A DNA stretch of 64,000 nucleotides from CAYNJG01 sp965216885 (GCA_965216885.1 OZ244209.1:558001-622000); one strand, 5' to 3'. Shown: positions 31,575 through 40,485, counted from the stretch's first letter. Notes: a model not told the origin generated them from the sequence alone. Numbers and translations: made by a program.

Positions 31575-33602
31575 ATGCCGACACTATCACGCAAACATGC
31601 GCGCGGAATCTGGTTTCTCGCTTGTACGTTCATGGCGGTTCACAGCCACGTCGTCTCGGTTGCTCAGTCGACCTCGGAGATGGTGATCGATCGTCTTGTC
31701 TATGACATCATGCCCGGAGAGCAGAGAATTCGGATCGCGGCGGACGGCGGTCGTATTCTGCGTTTGAAGAATGGTGTCATTCCGCGAGTTCTGATCGACA
31801 ATCCGGACATCATATCGGCTCACGCAATTGCGAAGAACGAGATTCAACTGTCTGGTCAGAAGCCCGGTGTGACGCGAATCAGTATCTGGGACGGCGACAA
31901 GAACGTCTATTCGGTCCTTGCCACGGTCTATCGCGACGGGCTTGAGCTGCAGGAAATTCTGGATGAAGAATTCCCCACCGCAACGCTACGGGTACGCCCT
32001 TTGGAAACCAGCGTCGTGCTATCTGGATGGGTCGATGATCCCGAGTCGATTGGCATGATCGTTCGAATGGCGGAGGACTACTATCCCAAGGTGCTCAACA
32101 ATCTGCGAGTTGGAAACAACCAGCAGGTCATGTTGCACGTTCGCGTGATGGAAATCTCCCGCACGAAACTGCGACGTTTGGGTGTGGATTGGGCGAGCTT
32201 CGGGGACTCGGATTTTGTCGCTCAATCGGTGAGCGGCTTGATCTCGGAGACGACTTCCAATGCCCAGTCGATTATTGGCGCAGGCGGTTCGACGGTCACG
32301 TTGGGTGTGACCAGTGCGGCCAGTAGCTTTTTCGCGGTCGTCGACGCGTTGCGTCAGCATGACCTCGGGAAAGTACTTGCCGAGCCGGTTTTGACCACAA
32401 TTAGTGGACGAGCGGCTTCGTTCGACGCGGGCGGCGAGTTTCCAATTCTGGTTCCGCAGGGGTTGGGGACGGTCGCGGTGGAATACAAAACGTTCGGCAC
32501 CCGGATCGATGTTGTTCCAATCGTACTGGGCGATGGAAACATACGGCTGGAAGTCCGACCACAGATCAGCGAAATCGACAACGCACGTGGCGTAGATATC
32601 AACGGTGTTCGCGTCCCGGGCTTGCGTAGTCGCAAAGTCGATACGGCCGTGGAGATGAAGGCGGGCCAGACGCTGGCTCTGGCGGGTCTGATTCAGGAAC
32701 GCGTGGAATCGCAGAATCGGGGCTTGCCGATCTTGAGCGATCTACCGCTGGCGGGAACATTGTTTCGCCGTGTCGTGAATTCGGTAAACGAAGTGGAACT
32801 TTTGATCATGGTTCGGCCGGAGCTTGTCAGTGCCATGGATCCCTCGGAAACACCGCTGGTTGGACCGGGGATGCAATCGGGGATTCCAAACAACCACGAA
32901 CTGTACCTGCACGGGCAGATCGAAACGTTCAAATGCGATCCGGATGTCTCTTGCTTCAATCAGATTCATTCCGAGTACCCCACGCTGTACGACGGAACTC
33001 ACTCGGTACCCAGTGGTGTTGAGATGCATTCGGGCGTGTTGCGTTCGGGCGAAATGCCCGTGGAAGCGATGCCGGGCGGTGTGATTGGTAATCCCCACAT
33101 TCCTGTCGAGGTACCGATTCAGTCCATCGACCCAGTGATGCCAACGCCCACGATGGCCCCGCCAACTGTCTCGCCAACGACCCGGTCGCCGGCGCCCGGC
33201 CAGTTGCCAACACCCATGGCAGGGCCGATCTCGTCACCGGGCGTGATGCCTGGGGGCGTTCCAAACATGGAGTTTGGCGTAACACGGCCATCCGTTGCGG
33301 TACGGTCAAAGCACGTTGCGGCTCCGACCAATGGCCAAACGCCCAAAGCGGTATCGTTGCGAGCGGCCTCGGCGCCAATCGTGAACCGGCATCCGAATTC
33401 GGTCCTTGTTCCAACCACCGAGCCCGTTCATCTGGCCCCGGTCGTGTCGGCGGCGAGACTACGAGGGAATCGTCCACCTGCATCGGGGTTGCGTACGATT
33501 GCTGCCTGGTTGGAAGACCGGAAGGAAGAAGAGCAGGACGAGCGTCCGGTTGAGCAGTCCGGCGCATTGCCGCCCGTACCGGTTTCTACGTCTGGTCGTT
33601 GA
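31575..33602 (+). CDS. Secretin, CpaC/GspD-type, with Pro-rich C-terminal extension
   Basis: A 675-residue outer-membrane channel protein from ATG 31575 (signal region MPTLSRKHARGIWFLACTFM). The N-terminal pilus/secretion domain (GEQRIRIAADGGRILRLKNG ... QLSGQKPGVTRISIWD) is followed by a BON-like segment (SVVLSGWVDDPESIGMIVRM) and the secretin core: LAEPVLTTISGRAASFDAGG, VGGFP-type VEYKTFGTRIDVVP, MKAGQTLALAGLIQ and GLPILSDLPLAGTLFR. Residues ~470-675 are a Pro/Thr-rich extension unusual for secretins. No ATPase, platform or pilin gene is next to it, so it looks like an orphan; PilZ genes lie on both sides. Confidence 0.9.
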   Translation: MPTLSRKHARGIWFLACTFMAVHSHVVSVAQSTSEMVIDRLVYDIMPGEQRIRIAADGGRILRLKNGVIPRVLIDNPDIISAHAIAKNEIQLSGQKPGVTRISIWDGDKNVYSVLATVYRDGLELQEILDEEFPTATLRVRPLETSVVLSGWVDDPESIGMIVRMAEDYYPKVLNNLRVGNNQQVMLHVRVMEISRTKLRRLGVDWASFGDSDFVAQSVSGLISETTSNAQSIIGAGGSTVTLGVTSAASSFFAVVDALRQHDLGKVLAEPVLTTISGRAASFDAGGEFPILVPQGLGTVAVEYKTFGTRIDVVPIVLGDGNIRLEVRPQISEIDNARGVDINGVRVPGLRSRKVDTAVEMKAGQTLALAGLIQERVESQNRGLPILSDLPLAGTLFRRVVNSVNEVELLIMVRPELVSAMDPSETPLVGPGMQSGIPNNHELYLHGQIETFKCDPDVSCFNQIHSEYPTLYDGTHSVPSGVEMHSGVLRSGEMPVEAMPGGVIGNPHIPVEVPIQSIDPVMPTPTMAPPTVSPTTRSPAPGQLPTPMAGPISSPGVMPGGVPNMEFGVTRPSVAVRSKHVAAPTNGQTPKAVSLRAASAPIVNRHPNSVLVPTTEPVHLAPVVSAARLRGNRPPASGLRTIAAWLEDRKEEEQDERPVEQSGALPPVPVSTSGR

Positions 33603-33614
33603 ACAGGGATCGAT

Positions 33615-34451
33615 TTACTCGAGGTACGAAGTGACCTTCTGCACAACCAGTTGATCGAAGAGTTGCATCAGGTCTGTGTCGCTTTGCGTGATGCACAATG
33701 CGAGCAACGCCAGTATTAGGGCGGTGATGGATACGACCGGTCCCCATTGGGTCGATCGGTATTTGAGTCGTTCCTTGAGCCAGCGATTGCGGCTATCGGG
33801 ATCGACGATCGCAGTGAGTGCCCGGTAGTCGTTCTGGGACACGTAGGCACTGCCGATGGCGTATCGCCCGTCGAGCTGCCGGACCCACGTGACCTTGCCA
33901 TAAATCATCTTGTGGTCGCCACGTTGCGTTGGCACTCGAATCATGAGCCGATTGCCCGGCTCAACACGAAGGGTCTGCGACTCAATTCGAAAGCCACCCA
34001 TGGAATAGTCGACAAGCGTCGAAGCGGCGAGCTCGCCTCCCAGTTCGGAGCGGGCATCGACACTCAGGTCGACCGGTTTTCGCTCATCAAGGCGACGGTC
34101 GATGAGGTCTTTTTCGGCCATGGCAGCCACGATTTCAGGGCTGAGATTATCATCGAACGAAAGCCCAATCAGCCAACCGGTTTTTGATTTGGGGGTGGCC
34201 CAGCAGACGATGGCCCGGGTCTCGAAATCGATGTCTGCTTCCTGCACGCGGAACTTGAACTGAACACTGGTCCCGGACGGGATGGAATTATCGGCATCGA
34301 TGCGACAACCGGCTTCGGACAGGTCCAGCAAACGGCCCGATTGCTCGGCGACGTTCTCGCGTTGCAAGGTGACCTGCAGCGACTGTTCGGCTGCAACACG
34401 GTACCGTGGACTTCTGCGTTCAATCCACTTTTCGGGCATGGTGCGACTCAA
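33615..34451 (-). CDS. Tandem PilZ-domain membrane protein
   Basis: A 278-residue protein with two PilZ-like domains. Domain 1 (about 8-110) begins RRSPRYRV with DLSEAGCRID. Domain 2 (about 118-225) has RRLDERKPVDLS and DYSMGGFRIES. A C-terminal TM helix follows (VVSITALILALLALCI), placing the domains in the cytoplasm. Both have the RxxxR and D/NxSxxG patterns linked to cyclic-di-GMP binding. The stop is 12 bases from the convergent secretin stop. Together with the single-PilZ protein at 30657-31262 this suggests second-messenger control of secretion. Confidence 0.83.
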   Translation of the reverse strand: MSRTMPEKWIERRSPRYRVAAEQSLQVTLQRENVAEQSGRLLDLSEAGCRIDADNSIPSGTSVQFKFRVQEADIDFETRAIVCWATPKSKTGWLIGLSFDDNLSPEIVAAMAEKDLIDRRLDERKPVDLSVDARSELGGELAASTLVDYSMGGFRIESQTLRVEPGNRLMIRVPTQRGDHKMIYGKVTWVRQLDGRYAIGSAYVSQNDYRALTAIVDPDSRNRWLKERLKYRSTQWGPVVSITALILALLALCITQSDTDLMQLFDQLVVQKVTSYLE

Positions 34452-34782
34452 AGATACGAAACAGGCGGGATGGATTCACGGCAATCTGTTGCTCTCAGCA
34501 AATACAGAGCGTCGCTACGATGACGGTGAATCCACATGCCATCAGAAAAGCATAGCTCCAAGAGCGAACACCATGAGCTTGTTCGAGAGGATTCCCCAGA
34601 ATTGACAGGAGGCATATCGGAGCGGTCGACCGGAATGTAACGGTCGTGCGCACGCGGAAGCACCGTGCTAGTCACTTGGAGCCTGAGTGTGATGGCCCGA
34701 CGAACTGCACGCTCCCCTAAGCTGCACGCCCTCTAAGCTGCACGCCCTCTAACATAGATGACCCGGTTAGAGGCCAGGCTGC
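34452..34782. other. Intergenic region, ~330 bases
   Basis: No credible gene is visible between the leftward DUF1080 gene and the tandem-PilZ gene. A short open frame on the minus strand (34448-34675) has no family or start support. The only structure I see is a 16-bp tandem repeat at 34717-34748. Confidence 0.4.
34717..34748. repeat. Minisatellite, 16-bp unit, 2 copies
   Basis: CTAAGCTGCACGCCCT occurs at 34717-34732 and 34733-34748 in perfect tandem, followed by CTAA. It is just downstream of the His-rich DUF1080 gene. Confidence 0.9.
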
Positions 34783-36303
34783 CTATACGTCCGGGGCCGG
34801 CGTTGGTACCGGCAGAGGCTCGACAACCGAATCGGAAGCCGATGGCTGCGAGTCCTCGTTGGTGACTTGCGAATCCCCGTCGGCAGGTTCGTCGCCGTGC
34901 TCTGCTTCGGCTGCCTGCTCTCCGTGATCCTGCTCACCGTGATCTTCGTGGTCTGCGGCGTCGTGATGATCGGCATCGTGATGATCAGAATCATCATGGA
35001 CGTGCTCCGCTTCTCCGTGGTGGTCGTGGTTATCGTTTGCATGATCGTGATCATTGTGGACATGATCGTGGTCGCCTTGGGTGGCTACCGCCGAAACGCC
35101 GAGCGGGACAGGTGTCGCCGGAACCGTCGTTGCAGGAGTTGCCACGGCTTCCGCCATCGCGGGCGGCGGGGGAACCGGGAACGATGCCATGACCGGCTCG
35201 CACACAATTGGGCAAGCGGTTGCCGTGGCGTGTACCGGGACTGGATGCTCGAGGTCAATCAGCCACATGTTGCGGAAGCGAACCGGGTTGCTGTGATCCT
35301 GAAACTTGATCGGGTGAAGGACGGGGGTTTCCTTTTTGCCAGCGCCCGTCTTGCGTTCGATTTCGAAGTCGTCGTGAACGGCGACGCCATTGTGCAGGAC
35401 GGTGATACGGGCATTCTGAATCTTGTTGCCGTCGCTGTCGAAGCGTGGCGAACGGAAAGTCAGATCATAGGTTTGCCACTGCAGGGGAGGGAGGCACATG
35501 TTTTGATCTGGTCGCTTGTAACGATAGAGCGCTCCGCATTCGTTCTCGATACCTTCCAGCCCGAATGAATCAAGCACCTGAACTTCATAGCTGCTCTGCA
35601 GGTAGAACCCACTGTTGGAACGGGCCTGCCCTCGGGCGAACGGCATGTAGGGAAGCCGGTACTCTGCGTGCAGGGTGAAATCACGAAAACGTGGAATCAG
35701 TTCCGTGCCTTCAATCAGCAGCCCGTCGTCGGTCATCTTCCCGTCCTTGAAGACGTTGGTGTCCGTGCCGTCGAACAGCGTGTAGGCGTTGGCCGGGGCT
35801 CGCATTCCCATGGTTGGGCTGACGCGATGGACTTTCTTCAGCGTGCCAGCCGAAAGCCCTGCCTCGTCCGTGCTTGTCGCACCTTCCTTCGTGACTTCAT
35901 AACGCACTCCGTCTCCCTCAAGGATCAGCATGTCGCCGTCACGCTTGCCCGTCAGCTCTGTGCGGTCCTCCTTGTTCCATCCAGTACCCGGCAAGCCACA
36001 CTCGTAGTGCATGCCGGAGAACTCACCGTCGCCCAGTGCGACAACCTGGAGACCAACCGGGCAGTGCGAGCCGTTGGCGGACCGGACCATCCCCTGGAAT
36101 TCTCCCATGAGGTGAAAGTCGTCGTCGACATCGGCCAGGTCCGTGATCGTGATGCGAGCCTTGTTTTCCTGCGCGTTGGCTGGTCCAACGGTCATCACAA
36201 GCAGCACGAGCAACATGCTGAGGATCAAGAACAGCGAAAGTGCGACCTGTTTCCGGGGGAATCGAAGTGCAACCGTTAATCCGTTATTGTTTCTTTTCAT
36301 CAC
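34783..36303 (-). CDS. DUF1080 (3-keto-disaccharide hydrolase-like) protein with His/Asp-rich tail
   Basis: A 506-residue protein. The N-terminal membrane or signal segment (LFLILSMLLVLLVMTVGPANA) is followed by an N-domain (RITITDLADVDDDFHLMG, residues 48-150) and a DUF1080 domain (about 172-365) with ARSNSGFYLQSSYEVQVLDS and FQDHSNPVRFRNMWL. A Pro/Ala-rich linker leads to a region (~415-470) with about 18 His in ~60 residues, interleaved with Asp and Glu (DHDHVHNDHDH). The end is acidic and Pro-rich. DUF1080 proteins bind or cleave sugars; the His tail resembles the metal-binding stretches of zinc or nickel handling proteins. Confidence 0.83.
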   Translation of the reverse strand: MMKRNNNGLTVALRFPRKQVALSLFLILSMLLVLLVMTVGPANAQENKARITITDLADVDDDFHLMGEFQGMVRSANGSHCPVGLQVVALGDGEFSGMHYECGLPGTGWNKEDRTELTGKRDGDMLILEGDGVRYEVTKEGATSTDEAGLSAGTLKKVHRVSPTMGMRAPANAYTLFDGTDTNVFKDGKMTDDGLLIEGTELIPRFRDFTLHAEYRLPYMPFARGQARSNSGFYLQSSYEVQVLDSFGLEGIENECGALYRYKRPDQNMCLPPLQWQTYDLTFRSPRFDSDGNKIQNARITVLHNGVAVHDDFEIERKTGAGKKETPVLHPIKFQDHSNPVRFRNMWLIDLEHPVPVHATATACPIVCEPVMASFPVPPPPAMAEAVATPATTVPATPVPLGVSAVATQGDHDHVHNDHDHANDNHDHHGEAEHVHDDSDHHDADHHDAADHEDHGEQDHGEQAAEAEHGDEPADGDSQVTNEDSQPSASDSVVEPLPVPTPAPDV

Positions 36304-36462
36304 GTCTAATCCAGAGATGCGAAATCGGGGGTGCGAAATCGGGGATGCGAGTCACTGAGTCGTTCGATTATCATCCAGCCGCCGAAGCGAATCAATCAGC
36401 GTTATGGCCAAGTTGGTTGTTCGCTATTCGCAAAAATCCTCGATCGTCCAGGAAAGTGAACC

Positions 36463-36918
36463 TTGCCGCACATTATTCGAATCCGTGGACCATGGAAACG
36501 TTGCGTGCTCGACGGAGATGCAGCTCACTCCGGTACGGATGATTCCGCGGAACCCGCTCAAGGCCCGACGGAAACCGTTCAGATGCCCAGCGGATGGAAT
36601 GCAGACCTGGGGCCCGATTTTCGCGGCCGGGTGCGTTACCGTCGATTCTTCAATTGTCCCACTTCGCTGGATGCGTCCACTCCGGTTCATTTGGTCTTTC
36701 AGCAGATCGTGGGGCGAGCTTGCGTGGAGTTAAATGGAGCGGAACTTGGCGAAATTACATGGCCGTCTGCGGCCGGCAAGTTTTCCGTCGGCCAAAAGCT
36801 GGAGCCCCGAAATGAGATTGTGGTGACCGTGACGGCCTTGAGTCATGACGAGCTGTCGGAATCGGGCGATGCAGTCGAAGGCGGTATGGTGGGTGAAGTG
36901 CGGCTGGAAATCGGCTAA
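36463..36918 (+). CDS. Jelly-roll (galactose-binding-like) domain protein, TTG start
   Basis: A 151-residue protein. The start must be TTG 36463: an in-frame stop lies 6 bases upstream (36457-36459), GGAAAG precedes it, and conserved-looking residues begin at once (PHIIRIRGPWKRCVLDGD). The sequence resembles the sugar-binding domain of GH2 enzymes: RYRRFFNCPTSL, VHLVFQQIVGRACVELNGAE, and EIVVTVTALSHDELSESG. It is a single beta-sandwich with no signal peptide. It is first in a four-gene rightward operon, 46 bases before the double-DUF1080 gene. Confidence 0.65.
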   Translation: MPHIIRIRGPWKRCVLDGDAAHSGTDDSAEPAQGPTETVQMPSGWNADLGPDFRGRVRYRRFFNCPTSLDASTPVHLVFQQIVGRACVELNGAELGEITWPSAAGKFSVGQKLEPRNEIVVTVTALSHDELSESGDAVEGGMVGEVRLEIG

Positions 36919-36964
36919 GCTTCCGTACCGGTCACGGGAAAAAACGGCTACACAAGGGATTGCC

Positions 36965-38140
36965 ATGCGTTCAGTTTTTGCATTTTTCTTGCCGCTTGCG
37001 ATGGCGGTCACGGCGGCGGCTCAGTTGCCCGAGAATTTCGTTGGCGAACAGGGTGTTTTGACTCGCGAGGAAGTGCTTGACGGTTGGATTGCGCTCTTCG
37101 ACGGACACTCGCTGTATGGCTGGAGACCACAGCCGGCCGCCAACTTCCGCGTTCAGGATGGCGCCATTCTCGTCGACGAGGGAGCGCAATGTCTCTTGTG
37201 TACAACGACGCAGTTTTCCGACTACGTCCTCAAGGTCGACTTCCGATCGGATCCCGAAACGAATAGTGGGGTCTTCCTGCGAACGCCTCCGAAGCCAGCG
37301 AATGTCGACAAGGCCTGTTACGAGTTGAACATTGCCGATCCGACGAATCCCTTTCCAACGGGCAGCCTGGTGCAGCGCGAAAAAGTGGAGGGCAAGGGCG
37401 GTGACGATCAGTGGCACAGCTACGAGGTCACGATGGATGGCGGTCACGTCGTGATCAAACTCGACGGCGAAGAAATCATGAACTACACCGACGAGAGTCC
37501 TGTTGGACGCGGCTTTATCGGGCTGCAGCACAACAAGGGACGCGTCGAATTCAAAAACGTGAAACTCAAGCCGCTCGGGCTAGGCAAGCTGTTCAACGAT
37601 CAGAATCTTGATGGTTGGAAGCAATACCCGGACATGGCCAGCAAGTTCAGCGTGACACCGGAAGGTTACCTGCGACTGTCCGGCGGCAAGGGGCAGCTTG
37701 AATCGGAAGCGACGTTTGGCGACCTTGTTCTGCAGCTGGAATGCGTAACACATGGCGTATCGGCTAACTCTGGCATTTTCTTCCGATCCGTGCCCGGTGA
37801 CGAGATGATGGGTTACGAGAGCCAGATTCAGAACGGCTCGCCGAACGAGAAAGAACTGATGCCGCGAACCGGCTCCATCGTGCGACGCAAATTCGCGCGA
37901 AGCCTGGTGTCGGATGACTTCGAATGGCTGGCCAAAACGATCATTGCCGATGGCCCGCACATGGCGGTATGGGTCAACGGCTATCTGGTCAGTGACTGGG
38001 TCGATCGTCGCAAGGCCGATGCAAATCCGCGGCGTGGACTACGGCTTGAGCCCGGCTCGATCATTGTTCAGGGGCACGATGCCGCAACGGAGGTTTCATT
38101 TCGTGATATCCAGGCAGGTGAAATGAAGCCGCGATGGTGA
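36965..38140 (+). CDS. Secreted protein with two DUF1080 domains
   Basis: A 391-residue protein from ATG 36965 with a signal peptide (MRSVFAFFLPLAMAVTAAAQ). Two DUF1080 (3-keto-disaccharide hydrolase-like) modules are in tandem: the first (about 38-205) has GWIALFDGHSLYGW and YVLKVDFRSDPETNSGVFLR; the second (about 208-388) has GLGKLFNDQNLDGWK and LVLQLECVTHGVSANSGIFF. Both keep the N-S-G-I/V-F motif. It likely binds or processes glycosides in the periplasm. It overlaps the aminotransferase start by 7 bases, which ties a sugar-related gene to an amino-acid gene. Confidence 0.88.
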   Translation: MRSVFAFFLPLAMAVTAAAQLPENFVGEQGVLTREEVLDGWIALFDGHSLYGWRPQPAANFRVQDGAILVDEGAQCLLCTTTQFSDYVLKVDFRSDPETNSGVFLRTPPKPANVDKACYELNIADPTNPFPTGSLVQREKVEGKGGDDQWHSYEVTMDGGHVVIKLDGEEIMNYTDESPVGRGFIGLQHNKGRVEFKNVKLKPLGLGKLFNDQNLDGWKQYPDMASKFSVTPEGYLRLSGGKGQLESEATFGDLVLQLECVTHGVSANSGIFFRSVPGDEMMGYESQIQNGSPNEKELMPRTGSIVRRKFARSLVSDDFEWLAKTIIADGPHMAVWVNGYLVSDWVDRRKADANPRRGLRLEPGSIIVQGHDAATEVSFRDIQAGEMKPRW

Positions 38141-39300
38141 GCCAGCCTTCTCGTCGAATGCAGGGCGTTCAGACGCCAATGATTCCCGTCGTTGGGGAAT
38201 GGATCGCACAACACCCCGGCACGATTTCACTGGGGCAGGGTATCGTCCATTACTCGCCACCGGCTGCGGTTCGCGAAGCGGTCGCGGCGGCGATTGCGGG
38301 TGAAGATCGCATCGATCGATATTGTCTGGTCCGCGGGGTCGACGACTTTCTGTCGCAAATCAGCACGAAGCTGGTGACCGAGAATAGCATCTCGCTGTCC
38401 GGCGCGACCATCGTCGCCACGGCGGGGTCCAACATGGGGTTTCAGAATTCCGTGCTGGCGATTGCCGACACCGACGACGAAATCATTCTGCTCAGTCCGT
38501 ACTACTTCAATCACGAAATGGCGATCGACATTGCCGGTTGTCGTCCCGTGATTGTGCCCGCCGATTCGCAGTACCAGATTGACCTTCCGGCGATCGAATC
38601 CGCCATCACGTCACGAACGCGAGCGGTCGTGACGGTGTCGCCCAGCAATCCGACCGGCGCGGTCTATTCACGCGGATCTCTCACGGCCGTCAATCAACTG
38701 TGCAAGGACAAGGGTGTCTATCACATCAGTGATGAAGCCTACGAGTACTTCAACTACAGTGATGAACCGCATTTCTCTCCGGCGTCACTCGCCGGGGCAT
38801 CCGCCCATACGATCAGCCTCTTCTCGCTTTCGAAGGGGTATGGCATGGCGGGCTGGCGAACGGCGTATATGGTGATTCCCAATCATCTGGAAATCGCCGT
38901 CAAGAAGATTCAGGACACGAACCTGGTTTGCCCCCCCGTGCTGAATCAAATTGCGGCCGCGGCGGCGATGGGCGAGGGGCGCGATTGGGTACTGCAGCAG
39001 ACCGCGGGCTTCCGCGCTGTGCGGGACCTCGTGACTGAAGGGCTCTCGTCGCTGGGGGATCGATGTGAAGTTCCGCGACCGGACGGTGCCTTTTATGTGC
39101 TGGCCAAAATGAAAACAGAAAAGCAGGATCTGGAGCTGGTTGAATCCCTGATCCGAGATTTTGGGATTGCCGTGATGCCGGGGCAGACGTTCGGCGTCAC
39201 CGAGGGCTGCTCCTTGCGAATTGCCTACGGAGCGCTGGCCAGTGATACCGTGGCCGAGGGCATGGAACGCTTGATTCGTGGATTGCAACAGCTTTTGTAG
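38134..39300 (+). CDS. PLP-dependent class I/II aminotransferase
   Basis: A 388-residue fold-type I aminotransferase. PLP residues are visible: Asn in SPSNPTG (about 172), Asp200 and Tyr203 in ISDEAYEYF, and the Schiff-base Lys234 in FSLSKGYGMAGWR. The N-terminal IPVVGEWIAQHPGTISLGQG region is typical of aspartate/aromatic and methionine aminotransferases. A nitrilase-superfamily hydrolase starts 14 bases downstream. That pair recalls glutamine transaminase plus omega-amidase, used in the methionine salvage pathway (MtnE/MtnU-like), but no other salvage gene is present, so the substrate is an inference. Confidence 0.92.
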   Translation: MVSQPSRRMQGVQTPMIPVVGEWIAQHPGTISLGQGIVHYSPPAAVREAVAAAIAGEDRIDRYCLVRGVDDFLSQISTKLVTENSISLSGATIVATAGSNMGFQNSVLAIADTDDEIILLSPYYFNHEMAIDIAGCRPVIVPADSQYQIDLPAIESAITSRTRAVVTVSPSNPTGAVYSRGSLTAVNQLCKDKGVYHISDEAYEYFNYSDEPHFSPASLAGASAHTISLFSLSKGYGMAGWRTAYMVIPNHLEIAVKKIQDTNLVCPPVLNQIAAAAAMGEGRDWVLQQTAGFRAVRDLVTEGLSSLGDRCEVPRPDGAFYVLAKMKTEKQDLELVESLIRDFGIAVMPGQTFGVTEGCSLRIAYGALASDTVAEGMERLIRGLQQLL

Positions 39301-39314
39301 TTAAGGATCAGAAG

Positions 39315-40076
39315 ATGAAAATCGTCGCTGTACAACTGGATGCCGTTTGGGAAGACAAGCCAGCCAACCATGCAAAGGTTCGCGAGCTGTTGCAGGCGGC
39401 GGATGTCGCAGCCGGTTCGCTGATCATTTTGCCGGAGATGTACGACACCGGTTTCAGCATGGATGTACAGGCGACGGCGCAGGAAGACGATCGCGGATCG
39501 GAGCGTTTCCTGCAGGAGTTGGCGAGCGATTTCAATTCCGCCGTGATGGCGGGAGTCGTTGGCCCGATCCTCAATGGTCAGGCGAGCAACGAGGCGGTTG
39601 TGTTTGCTCCGGGCGCGAAGGAGTTGGCACGTTACCGAAAAATGCAGCCCTTTACGCCATCCGGCGAGGACACACACTACGGACACGGCGACTCGCATGT
39701 CATCTTTGAATGGGGCGGCGTCCGCGTGTCGCCTTTTATCTGCTATGACCTGCGATTTCCTGAGATTTTTCGCCCCGCCGCTCGTGACGGTGCGGAACTG
39801 ATCACGCTGATTGCCTGCTGGCCGGAAAAACGATCGGAGCACTGGGTGCGGTTGTTGCAGGCGCGGTCGATTGAAAATCAGGCGTTTGTCGTGGGCGTCA
39901 ATCGTTGCGGAACCGACCCGCAATTCAGCTATGACGGGCGCAGTGCCGCATTCGACCCGCAGGGCGTGTCCTTGTTCGAAGCGGACGCGGCCCAGCAGGT
40001 ACTGACATGCGATATCGAAGCACAGATCGCTCGCGACTGGCGCGCCGCGTTTCCGGCTCTTCGCGACATGCGCTGA
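39315..40076 (+). CDS. Nitrilase-superfamily hydrolase, omega-amidase-like
   Basis: A 253-residue protein with the complete catalytic triad: Glu41 (LPEMYDTGF), Lys109 (RYRKMQPF) and Cys143 (SPFICYDLRFPE). The size and the PEM--TGF and CYDLRFPE motifs resemble omega-amidase/MtnU (2-oxoglutaramate or 2-oxosuccinamate hydrolysis) more than true nitrilases. Adjacent to the aminotransferase, it would remove the oxoamide product of glutamine-dependent transamination. It ends 1 base from the convergent PH-domain gene. Confidence 0.9.
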   Translation: MKIVAVQLDAVWEDKPANHAKVRELLQAADVAAGSLIILPEMYDTGFSMDVQATAQEDDRGSERFLQELASDFNSAVMAGVVGPILNGQASNEAVVFAPGAKELARYRKMQPFTPSGEDTHYGHGDSHVIFEWGGVRVSPFICYDLRFPEIFRPAARDGAELITLIACWPEKRSEHWVRLLQARSIENQAFVVGVNRCGTDPQFSYDGRSAAFDPQGVSLFEADAAQQVLTCDIEAQIARDWRAAFPALRDMR

Positions 40077-40077
40077 A

Positions 40078-40485
40078 TCAGACGCCGACTTTTACGTTGC
40101 GATGGTCGTCGATAATCTGCTTGACGAAGTCGGGGTCGGGGATGCCACCAATTTCGATCTCGACGCCCGATTGCCCGGCGCTGGAGATTCCCACCCAGCC
40201 GACGCCAAGCATCCGCTGCATGAACGACTGGCGAACCTGAATGTTTCGCACGTTCTCGTGAAACACGTCGTTGGTGTACTTGGAGAAGATGCCCTTCCGA
40301 AGCGTCGTCTGATCATTGGTTACGGTGAGCGTCGTACCGAGCGTCTGAATGTACCAGGCAATCAGGAGCACCAATCCCAGCCCGAAGGCCGCAATCAGGA
40401 TCACGTAGAGGACGAACAGAAACGGGTGGTTTCTGAACATCGATGGATGAGCTTCGTAGAGAACGACTTCTTCTTCGCTGGCCAA
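40078..40485 (-). CDS. Bacterial PH-domain (bPH2/DUF304) membrane protein
   Basis: A 135-residue protein. EEVVLYEAHPSMFRNHPF is followed by a double hydrophobic segment (FLFVLYVILIAAFGLGLVLLIAWYI), then the PH-like part: TLTVTNDQTTLRKGIFSKYT, NVRNIQVRQSFMQRMLGVG, VEIEIGGIPDPDFVKQII. These are the marks of bacterial PH/DUF304 membrane proteins (YdbS/YdbT type). The function of the family is poorly known. It is convergent with the omega-amidase gene. Confidence 0.85.
   Translation of the reverse strand: MASEEEVVLYEAHPSMFRNHPFLFVLYVILIAAFGLGLVLLIAWYIQTLGTTLTVTNDQTTLRKGIFSKYTNDVFHENVRNIQVRQSFMQRMLGVGWVGISSAGQSGVEIEIGGIPDPDFVKQIIDDHRNVKVGV

Noticed and set aside
34448..34675. 75-codon open frame on the minus strand in an intergenic gap
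   Set aside because: No SD, no family, and an unlikely composition (many Arg, Ser, His); treated as non-coding.
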